A stretch of 64,000 nt of DNA. Source: Saprospiraceae bacterium. GTDB taxonomy: Bacteria; Bacteroidota; Bacteroidia; Chitinophagales; Saprospiraceae. Each line of letters opens with the position of its first letter. Position 1 is the first letter of the stretch. This document shows, one piece after another, positions 18,163 through 27,300 of the stretch. The stretch lies in assembly GCA_016714985.1 (NCBI GenBank), contig JADKBS010000033.1, positions 1 to 64,000 of the forward strand, in the 5' to 3' direction. Position numbers and translations under genes: made by a program. The notes under the pieces were generated by a model, which made no database searches, was not told where the DNA came from, and worked only from the letters and a program-made list of their open reading frames with translations.

Positions 18163-18780
18163 TCATTCCCTCGTCCACCATTCTCCTTTGCGCTTGAAAG
18201 CGATTAGGCCCTTGTTTTTGGCAATGGCCAATGCTTCCACGAATGCGCAATCACTGCTAGGATTGCAGTTGTAAAGGTCAACCTCAGCAAATGTTTTCCC
18301 ATTGATTACCAGGGAGTTGTAACGGTTTTCCAAGTCATTGCCCGCATCCGTAAAAACCGATATAAAGTCCTGTTGGAGGACGGACTGTGCTGTGTGGCGA
18401 GTAAGCAATGTCTTGGAAATGGAAACCTCCAAGGCATATAAATCCGGTTTCGGTAGCCAATTTGTGCGATAGGTAGTTCGATAAAACTCGTGACAAGTTT
18501 GGCCGTTGTTTCCCAAGTCTGCTACCTCTGACCATGCCTCGTTCTCAATGCATACCAGCGTATCAGATGCATCGCTCAAAGAATCAATGAATATCAATAC
18601 TTCGCCGATAGCGTTGGAGAAGTAGGTATTTGGGGCAGGCAGAGCCTCACATATTAGACTATCATTTGGAGGGAAAGGAATGATGGGGTCATCGTCGGAG
18701 CCGACGTTTGGGTCGGCTTGGCAGCCAATCAAAAAGGAGAATAATAATAAAATGTAGTTCAGCTTGAAATGCATTTTCAT
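18163..18780 (-). CDS. Hypothetical lipoprotein, paralogue of its upstream neighbour
   Basis: 205 residues with signal peptide and lipobox FLIGC. I do not recognise a family. It contains FSNAIGEVLIFIDSLSDASDTLVCIE, four later cysteines, and ends GLIAFKRKGEWWTRE. The upstream gene has the same layout (SDSIGEVLIFADS, DTMVCI, ending KGLVAFRRNGVWFTR), so the two are tandem duplicates. The start ATG overlaps the neighbour's stop (TAAATG), implying one transcript. Confidence 0.7.
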   Translation of the reverse strand: MKMHFKLNYILLLFSFLIGCQADPNVGSDDDPIIPFPPNDSLICEALPAPNTYFSNAIGEVLIFIDSLSDASDTLVCIENEAWSEVADLGNNGQTCHEFYRTTYRTNWLPKPDLYALEVSISKTLLTRHTAQSVLQQDFISVFTDAGNDLENRYNSLVINGKTFAEVDLYNCNPSSDCAFVEALAIAKNKGLIAFKRKGEWWTRE

Positions 18781-19416
18781 TTAATTATAACGGGTAAACC
18801 AAACGCCATTGCGCCTAAAAGCAACCAAGCCTTTATTAATCTCGATGACAAATGAATTGACAATATTGCAATCGCATACTTCTGTCAAACATTCAAACCT
18901 GACCCCCATTTCAACATAATGGTCATTGATTTGCGTCGAATCGGCGGAATACACGCCATCATTAAAATAATCAACACAAAACTCTCCTTCGGTTATTGAG
19001 GCAAACCATGGTCTATGTGAGAAGTCTATTTGGTGCCTAAACTTGATAATGGTAAAATCATCTTCTGACAACCAATTGGTTAAATAATCAGCACTCATTT
19101 CAACCATACAGAAGTCAGTAACCCAACCATCAATTAATTCGTGGCTCAGCCAATGCAATACAAACCATCGTGTCGAAAATTAACTTTGTCGAATCAGCAA
19201 AAATAAGTACCTCCCCAATACTGTCTGAAAATGCGAAATTGGGAACAGTTGTAATGCCTGAATCGTGCGCACAATTAAGGGAATCTTGGTTAACTTCTAT
19301 GGTATCAATCTGGCAACGAATCAATTGGGCTTATCATCAATCCTCCATATTCCAGCTCCTTTATGGCAAGCATTGGCAAGAAATAAAATAGCAATTAGAA
19401 AAACTATGGTTCTCAT
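18781..19416 (-). CDS. Hypothetical lipoprotein, tandem paralogue (two frameshifts)
   Basis: Reassembled from three frames. The ATG at 19416 gives a signal peptide with lipobox FLANAC. The frame shifts near 19325 (one base missing, before IRCQIDTIEV) and near 19150 (one base extra, after DTMVCI, where HWLSHELIDGW resumes). The joined product of about 211 residues aligns along its length with the next gene: SDSIGEVLIFADS, DTMVCI, and the terminal KGLVAFRRNGVWFTR. Whether the shifts are real or sequencing errors is open. Function unknown. Confidence 0.6.
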
Positions 19417-19470
19417 TCCATTTCTATTTTGAGCAATATCAATACTCAAATATACGGTAAATGAGTTATT

Positions 19471-21195
19471 CTAATCACTAAAGTTGGTCTTCCACCTTAT
19501 GTCGCAACCTCCTTCAATCCCCCTGCCTTTCTTCCAATTTACCAACCTGCGCCTCTTCCTTTCCAGCATGGAGTCGAACCCCTCAAAATTAGCTTCTATC
19601 TTCTCTTTTATGCCCTTTACATAGCTGCGCAATTTGTTGGAAAGCTCGCCTTGCAGCAGCCCCCTACCCTTTTGGATTTCCTGCCGGAAGCCTTCCACGA
19701 TTTTCCGCTTCTTGGCTGCCGAGGTGAAGCCAGCAAATAGCACCCCGATGGAGGTCAGCACGCCTCCAGTAACATCAAAAACAGATAGTTTGGTCACAGC
19801 GGCGAGTATGATGCCCACCACCGCTAACCCGCCTCCCGTGGCAATACTGGCCGACCCCATTTTTTTGTCGGGGAATAGCTGATCGGCGCTGAAGTTTTCG
19901 GGGCGGTTCAGGAATTTGGTGAAGGTCTCCTGCAAGTCCTGCATGACCGTGGCCCTGCGTTCGGCGATGTCGCTGAAAATTTCGTGGTTGTTGCGAAGGA
20001 TGGTCTCGCTGTGGTGTATCTTTTGGTCAATGGTTTTTGCCATTTGCTGGATGCTGTCGGCGAGGTCGGCCACATTGTCGTTCAGCTTGTTTTGGAGTTC
20101 GAGGTGTAGCTGCTGGTCTAAGTCTTTGGCGAGTGCTTCCAACCACTCTTGTGCACTGGCCTTTTTAGTGAAAATGCCGGCAATCGTGCGTTTCAGGAGC
20201 GTGAAAAACGAAAGTCCCTCCTCCAGTTCCTCTTCTTTTTGGAGCGTAATGCGGTCATAGCCAGCCAGCAGGTTTTCTACCAGCATGTCAACTTGCCGCA
20301 GTGACTTGCCTTCTTGTTTTTCAAGGGTTTCCGTTACTTCCTTGCGGAAGCGTACATCGGCTTCCCATTGATTTCGCCTATCGGCAATGCCCTTCCCGAT
20401 GCGCTCGTTCAGGTTGCGGCAGGTGCTGATGTTGTTTGTCAATTTCAAGATGGGCGCTTTCCCACCGGTTATGTTGTCACGTATGAAATTGCGGAGCGGC
20501 AAATAACCACTTTCGTCCTGGTTCCCTTCCTGTTCCAACTTGGCCGAGACGGCAAATACATGGGGTGCCGCTATGCCTTTTTTCTGGGCATGTTGATAGA
20601 CGCCATTAATATTGATGGGCAGGTCGGCCTCGTTCATCAGGTCTTTTTGCTGCAACACAAAAATGACCTTCCTGCGCCATTCCGAATGGATATAATCGAA
20701 AAAATCCCAAGCCGATTGACGGTAAGGGTTTTTTGCCTCGAAAACAAAAACGATGAGGTCGCTGGATGGGATGAAACGCTCCGTGATTTCCTGGTGATGC
20801 TCGACGATGGTGTTCGTGCCGGGCGTATCCACGATGGCGATTTCCTTGAGGATTTCGACCGGGTGCGTGATTTTTTTCAAGTAGGGGTTGATGGAAATGA
20901 CCTGCTCAGTTTCCCCCCAAATCACTTGCTGGATGGTGTCCGTCATGGGCTGTGGGGCCACCTTGCAAACCTCCTTACCCGTTGACAATAAAGCATTTAT
21001 GAAACTACTTTTCCCCGCTTTCACCTCCCCCACGATGACGAACATGAACGGTTCATTGATGCGGTTGCGAAGCTCGCTCACCGTTTGCCGAAGTTGTTCG
21101 TGCCCAATTTCAATGGTCAGTTCGTGCAGGTCTTTCGCTATTTCATCAATATGCGCACGAAGTGCCTGGAGGTTGTCGTCAAGTATTTTAATCAT
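19471..21195 (-). CDS. Bacterial dynamin-like GTPase
   Basis: 574 residues. The GTPase motifs are complete: P-loop VGEVKAGKSSF (residues 55-65), switch I threonines in PMTDT, G3 DTPGTN (123-128) and G4 QQKD (182-185). After the G domain come long helices with coiled-coil character (about 255-420). A glycine-rich hydrophobic hairpin (about 445-495) could insert in membrane as the paddle of bacterial dynamin-like proteins; a basic helical tail ends the protein. Such proteins bind, fuse or protect membranes, some in phage defence. The next gene upstream on the same strand, 64 bases away, is an EAD11-like/TM/TonB-C fusion, suggesting a joint membrane-associated function. Confidence 0.87.
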   Translation of the reverse strand: MIKILDDNLQALRAHIDEIAKDLHELTIEIGHEQLRQTVSELRNRINEPFMFVIVGEVKAGKSSFINALLSTGKEVCKVAPQPMTDTIQQVIWGETEQVISINPYLKKITHPVEILKEIAIVDTPGTNTIVEHHQEITERFIPSSDLIVFVFEAKNPYRQSAWDFFDYIHSEWRRKVIFVLQQKDLMNEADLPININGVYQHAQKKGIAAPHVFAVSAKLEQEGNQDESGYLPLRNFIRDNITGGKAPILKLTNNISTCRNLNERIGKGIADRRNQWEADVRFRKEVTETLEKQEGKSLRQVDMLVENLLAGYDRITLQKEEELEEGLSFFTLLKRTIAGIFTKKASAQEWLEALAKDLDQQLHLELQNKLNDNVADLADSIQQMAKTIDQKIHHSETILRNNHEIFSDIAERRATVMQDLQETFTKFLNRPENFSADQLFPDKKMGSASIATGGGLAVVGIILAAVTKLSVFDVTGGVLTSIGVLFAGFTSAAKKRKIVEGFRQEIQKGRGLLQGELSNKLRSYVKGIKEKIEANFEGFDSMLERKRRRLVNWKKGRGIEGGCDIRWKTNFSD

Positions 21196-21259
21196 TTAGG
21201 CGTTGGTTTGTGCAAGCGTCAATTATCCGCAAAGTTACGCCAACACCGCAATTGACAGG

Positions 21260-23123
21260 CTATTTTTCAATCTTGAAAGTAACGGGTTGGGTATATTGAA
21301 CCCTGATTGGGTTACCTTTGGCGTTTTTCCCTGGCGTAAACTTTGGAAGCTTCTTTACCAACCTGATTGCTTCATCTTCGCATCCGCCCCCGATTTTGTT
21401 TAATGCCTTCACATCAGTAATGGAGCCATCTTTTTCAACGACAAAACTCACGACAATCTTACCCTCTATCCCTCTGCGCTTTGCTTCCTCTGGGTATTGG
21501 ATTTGATTTGAAAGTAGTGAATGGATGCCTTTGGCTGTGCACTGCTCTTCCCGTTTCCTATCACTGTTGCCACATTTCCTGAAAACGGGCTTTCTGGCTG
21601 CATTTGGCAACAAAACAGGCCTGTTGGGGTCGGTTGTTGGTGGATGGTTGTTCCCCGAAGTGGAAGGGCTTTGGGGCGTTGTCGTCGTTGTGTTCCCGTT
21701 GGTACTTGGCCGGGTCGTGCCGCTGTTGGTTGGCCTTGTGTTTGGCCTTTGCGATGGTTGTTGGTTCCGTGGCCGTGTGTTCCGGGAAGGTGTGGAGGGC
21801 CTTGCCACTTGGTTCCTTCCGCCATTTTGAGTGGGATTCGGTGGAGTTGTTTCTTCTATCAAAATGGGCGTATCAATAGGGACGATTACATCCAACCTAT
21901 TGATGGAGTCCATCCGAAAAGCTGCTATTTTGATGTACTTGCCTTGTGGATATTCGTCCAAATATAGCTTTAGCGAAGCGAAGTCATTGATTGCCACTGC
22001 GTTTTGCCATGATTCTTCTTCCAAGGTGTCCAGCATGTTCAAGGCAGTGGTTGCCTCAGGTGTACTTGGGTATTTATTGGTAAAATCTTCCAATTCTTGC
22101 TTTTTCCAGTTTCCTTACACCTTCCCACTCAGCGTCATTTACTGCTATTTCTGTAGGTAATTCTGCACTTTTATTGCCAAGGTCGGAGACATTGTACAAA
22201 ACGACACCCCCAATAACCGCTGTTGCAACACCAGCGATAACTTTTCCGATAAACCCCAATCCAGCCGCTGCTTTGCCGCTGTTGGAGGGCCTATTTGGCG
22301 CGGGCTGTGGGCTGACTGCTTCTGCGCTTTTAGCGTCACCAGAAATTGCCCTTTGCTCATCAGCCCCCGTCACTTGCCAAGTATAGCCTGCACTTACAAA
22401 GACCAGTTCATCCGCAGGAGGTATCTGCGTTAAAATTTCCACTTGTTCCTTAAGGACTTCATTCCTTTTGCGTTCGATGCCATTAATTATTTCAATGATG
22501 GAGATTTTGAGCACCAAGGGGAATTGGCCCTCCTTCAATGGCGTCACGCAGAAAATCCACTCAGTCACGAGGTCTTTTTCTACAAACTGTATGGTATCGT
22601 GAAGGGTGGTAATTGTGAAAGCCTTGTCGGAGGTTGGGTCGAGCAATTCAACGCCCATCACGTCTGAAATGCGCAAGTCTTTCATCACATCACCAACCTC
22701 AACTTGAAAATCCTTAATTAGACGTGCCCTATCAAAAGCCAACCGTACCACACATTCCTCCTCAATGCCAAGCTGCATTTTCTTAGGAATTCGATAAAGC
22801 ACTTCGCCATTGTAAACATCTGCCATGCCCGGTTCTGTGGTCGAATTGGAAGCAAGCTCAAGGATGTCGGATGCTTTTAGGTCGTCAATGAATTCGATGA
22901 TGGCCTGCCGGATTTTGTTGAACTCCAAAGTGGCGTCCTCATTGGAAACCACGCCTTGCAACAGTTGACGGCTGACGTCCTGGTAGCGCCCTTCGAGGGC
23001 CAAGTAATCATTGTACTTGTCGGTTCCGGGTTTTAGCGTTTTTTTCATAGCCGCAAGCACAAGGTCGTTGCCCTGTGGCACAAGGTCACGGAGTTCGTTC
23101 TGAATGGTTGCTAATGTTTTCAT
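21260..23123 (-). CDS. EAD11-like / TM / TonB C-terminal domain fusion (one frameshift)
   Basis: Frames 23123-22074 and 22093-21260 join if one A is removed from an A5 run (T5 at 22101-22105 on plus), giving about 620 residues with the junction LEKQELEDFTNKYP. Residues about 1-85 resemble effector-associated domain 11: DKYNDYLALEGRYQDVSRQ then GVVSNEDATLEFNKIRQAI. A globular region follows to about 260, a TM helix at about 288-308 (GFIGKVIAGVATAVIGGVVL), two tetratricopeptide-like YPxGxY segments, a Pro/Thr/Asn-rich periplasmic linker, and a TonB C-terminal domain (YPEEAKRRGIEGKIVVSFVV, FTPGKN). It joins a predicted cytoplasmic adaptor to a TonB-type periplasmic reader. Confidence 0.75.
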
Positions 23124-23288
23124 GGCACAATGGATTTGGGTAGTTGTTCAAATTACCGAAAAGCCAAATTTAAGTTGTTTTTTTGCTCCGCAAAGTACTC
23201 CTTTTATATAGTACCCCCCATTTAAGTTATTGGGCCATCAAACACCCAAATAATGCACTATTTTCACACTTTTTTTAACGCAATTACA

Positions 23289-24338
23289 ATGACCCGTTTT
23301 TTCCTATTTTGCTTACTATCCTTTTTTCTTTTCGGTTGTTCCAACTCAAAGAAAGCTGCCACAATTCGTGAGCTTGATAATATTGGCAATTGTCGCCTCG
23401 CCTTCTACAACGTCGAAAACCTGTTCGACATAGTGGACGACCCTACCAATACGGGCGATAACGAATACCTTCCAACCAGCAAAAAAGCATGGACGCCGGA
23501 GCGCTACCAAGTCAAACTTGACCATTTGGCCAAGGTGGTGGAAGGGATGGGCTACCCTACTTTGATTGGCATGGCCGAGGTCGAAAATGCCAATGTGCTC
23601 AAGGATTTTTGTGAAAAAACAAGCCTGAAACAGCACAACTATGGATTCGTGCATTTTGAATCTCCCGATTTCAGGGGCATTGATGTGGCTTTGGTTTACA
23701 AGAAAAGCCAGTTTAATATGCTGGATGCAAAACCAATAAAGGTTGAATTTCCCGTTGGTATGATTCCCGACAAGCCTGACTATACCACCCGTGATTTGTT
23801 GTTGGTGAAAGGCGAATTCGGCAATGGTGCTACCGTCCAAGTTATGGTCGCCCATCTGCCATCAAGGAGCGATGGCGAAAAGGAGACAGAGCCGAGAAGA
23901 ATGCATGTGGCATCCTTGATAAAAAAACAAGTGGAGTCAATTGCTAAAAAAGATGGCTCGGCAAGCTTCATTTTAATGGGTGACATGAACGATGAGCCAT
24001 CCAACAACAGCATGTCCCAAAGCCTCGGCGCCCTACCGATTGGCAATTTAACAGCCGCGAACAAGCTATACAATTGCTTCTCGAAATTCCAGCAAGATGG
24101 CTTGGGGAGTTATCGCTATAGGGGGGATTGGAACATGCTCGACCAAATCATTCTTTCTGGAAACCTAGTTCAAGGCAAAAACAACCTAAACTATGTTGAC
24201 GCTAATATTTTCCAAGCACCTTGGATGATGTACAACGATGAGAAATACGGGATTTCACCCAGCAGGACGTATGGTGGAGACCGTTATTTCGGTGGGTATA
24301 GCGACCATTTGCCCATCTATGTGGATTTAAAATGGTGA
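23289..24338 (+). CDS. Endonuclease/exonuclease/phosphatase family lipoprotein
   Basis: About 349 residues. The start is placed at ATG 23289, giving a short signal peptide with lipobox FLFGC. The EEP fold shows RLAFYNVENLFD (first metal-binding Asn/Glu region), IGMAEVENANVL (catalytic Glu), MVAHLPS, FILMGDMNDEPS (Asp/Asn pair) and the final GGYSDHLPIYVDL with the catalytic Asp-His. All active-site motifs are present. As an exported lipoprotein it probably hydrolyses extracellular phosphodiesters such as DNA. It converges on tamB, with 9 bases between stops. Confidence 0.9.
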   Translation: MTRFFLFCLLSFFLFGCSNSKKAATIRELDNIGNCRLAFYNVENLFDIVDDPTNTGDNEYLPTSKKAWTPERYQVKLDHLAKVVEGMGYPTLIGMAEVENANVLKDFCEKTSLKQHNYGFVHFESPDFRGIDVALVYKKSQFNMLDAKPIKVEFPVGMIPDKPDYTTRDLLLVKGEFGNGATVQVMVAHLPSRSDGEKETEPRRMHVASLIKKQVESIAKKDGSASFILMGDMNDEPSNNSMSQSLGALPIGNLTAANKLYNCFSKFQQDGLGSYRYRGDWNMLDQIILSGNLVQGKNNLNYVDANIFQAPWMMYNDEKYGISPSRTYGGDRYFGGYSDHLPIYVDLKW

Positions 24339-24347
24339 TGGGAAAGG

Positions 24348-27300
24348 CTACTCCTTTCCTTTCCTTTTGTTCTTCTTTTCTCGGTTCTTTTTGTGCTCAT
24401 TGAACAGTTCTGAAAAAGAATCGAATTCTCGTCTGTAGCTGAGCGCTACCCCTTGTCTATTCCGACGGGAGCTGAGAATGTCTGCCTCGGTGCCTGCATA
24501 AACCCTAAGTACGAGCCGCTTATCCTTTGTCAATGCATATTCTATCGTAAACTCGCCTGCCAAAATACCGTTTGTCCCCGTAAAGGATTGATTGCCAAAG
24601 TTTCCGCCTGCTTTGATGGAAAAACGATCGTTGACAATGACCTTCAAGCTCGTTTGCAGTTCATTGCTCGTGAAACTACCCGAAGGGTTATCTGGGTCGA
24701 AGCCGGAAGTGAACCTGTTGTATTTAATGTTGAAGTCAATGCCCTTAACCAAGTTTTTCCCCGTCAAAAAGTCGGAAATGAACTCAGTCAACAAGATTGA
24801 GGCCTGGTTGGAAAGCATTTCGCTCAATGTGTTGATGCCAATTTCTTCGGCTTGGATAGTATAACCAGATGGCAAGAATTGCCCAAGCATCAGCAACCCG
24901 AATACCTGTCTGTTGAGTTCGTTGGGATCGAGCCGCACCGTCCTCATCTTATTGTCCACGTAGTTCCTCAGTTCAGATGCCACGTTTGGTATGCTTATAC
25001 TAAAGTCAATATCAGGCTTCATCAATTTTCCCGTAAGCCCCATTGTGAGGTTGACAGGTGTGCTGTTCCTTGCCACATCCTGTATATCTGATGATGAAGT
25101 AGCCAAATACTCGGCAATCAAATTATAAACCGAAGTGTTCAAGTCGCCGTATGTTGCCTCAATGTCAATGATGGCGTCATAAGGGTTGCCAGTCCAAAAA
25201 ATGGTACCACCTTTTTCAACATTGAACGGCTTGTTTAGGCCCAACCGCATCATGGTGAACAAATACTCGCCAGTGACTACCGTGAAGGAGCCATTCATGA
25301 TAAAATCGCCTTCCCTTGTTATGTCAACAAGCAAATTACCGGTGCCAGTACCTTTCAGTACATCGCCCCAAGTGCGATCAAACACCACTTCCATGACGGC
25401 ATCCTCGGTGATGTTCACATCAAAATACATATTCAAACCACGAAGCTCTTCCAAATTTGGTTGTGGCGTACTAGGCTTCGTTGTTTCGAGGGTCGGCTTG
25501 GTGAATTCAATGAATTTGGCATTTTTGGAGGTCACAGACGAACTCATCGGCAGAAAAAGATGTGTGCCAGCAGTAGTCGTTGCATTTACCCGAAGCTCTG
25601 GTTTCTTAAAGCTGTTGGTAAACCTGACGTGCCCAGTGCCCACTGCCTTTCCATAAAAAGAAGGGTTATCTTTCTCGGTGGTGTTTAAGCCGATGAAAGG
25701 CCGATTGTTTTCAGTTGAAATTGTCAAATCCAATCCAAAATTCTTGAAATGGTTGTGGGTAATACCGCCATCCAGCCTTGCCCGGTTGTTTTCGGGGTCA
25801 AGCACCCAAGTGTCCTTGGCATCGAAAATGCGGTTACTGATGGCTACCTGACCAACCGGCACCCGGTAGGTTACCCCGATAGGCTTGACGCCAAACTCGA
25901 CATGATTAACCTTGGCCAAACCACTGATTTCAGGTTTTGATGGCAGTCCGAAGAAATGGACGCCTTCGGCAGAAAGACTGCCTTTCGGGTTCAGCACTTC
26001 CGGCACGAAATAATTGATGATTTTGACGGGGCATTTTTCAATGTCCACATTAAAGTCAAAATAGAGCGGGCCATCCTTTGCCCATTTTTTTTCATTTGTA
26101 GGAACAATACCTGGCGGGTTGAAATACCCATCTGCCAATAGCAAGGTGGAATCGCCTTGAATGCTAAGCCCGACGGTAACGGCTTCCTTTAGGTTGTTCC
26201 CGGTGGCATCCAAGCGTAAAACCCCATAGTTGTCCCCGTTTACGGTAAGGTCGTTGATGCGAAGCAAGGTGGAAAGGCCCTCGAATTTGAACACGTTCTT
26301 TACTTTGGCAGTCAGGTCGCCAATTCCGCCAATTTTATGTTTTTTTATGTCCTTGACAAAGGCTAGCGAGTCAATTGGGTAATTGTTCAATTGCAGTTCA
26401 AGCCCTTCCCCTTTTACGCTGCTAAGTTTGATGTTACGCTGCCCGGATGTTAAAATGAAATTACTTGTTTCGATGCTCTTATTCCCAATGCGCAAGAAGT
26501 TGTCGGTGCTGATGTTCCACGTATCGTTTAGCACCACCAAATCACTTGGTTTAAAGCTGATGCGCATGGCGTTATCATCTTCCAATGACAATACGCCATT
26601 GATGTTGATATTGTCCAAAATCTTGTAAAAGTTGGAAGATATGATGAGGAACTCGAGGGTATCGGAGTACACCGTTCCAATCAACGAAATGGGCGATAGC
26701 TTCTGCGTTTCGCTGAAGGCCGTTTCGATGACGCCAAACTGCAGGCTTCCTTCTGGCCCATTCAATTTGCTCCGCAAATAGACATCCTTGAACTTGATGT
26801 TTTCATACTCCCAAGCTGGCACTTCCACTTCTAAGAAAGCCCTGTTTTTGTACCCATCATAGCTGCCCTTTACGATGGACTCATCAAAACCCTGCAATTT
26901 CTCCTCGAAGAAATTGACTAGGTTTTGCAATTGACGAACTTGGAGGTCGAACTCAAACCTTGAGGTATCGGTCTGCGCTACTGCTGGTGCTAATTTTAGC
27001 CGCTCCGCAAATTCCGGATAGTTGAGTGAGACAAACCTTGAAAGCTGGGCAGGGATTTTTTCGATGTCAAAATTGCCTGTAATGTTCAAGTCGCCCAGCG
27101 AGGAATTGACCTTGAAAACCTTCTGCGCCTTTTCTGAATCCCAGAACGATGACAGCACCGCTGAATCAATAGTAAGCGTATCCTTCCGGTTTTTAACAAT
27201 GTAAAAATCACTAGCATTTGCAAAACCTGAAATGTCCGACAGCCGGATGCCCTTCAATTGCAAGTCTATTTTTCCGAAAAACTGAAGGTCTTTGTCCGTG

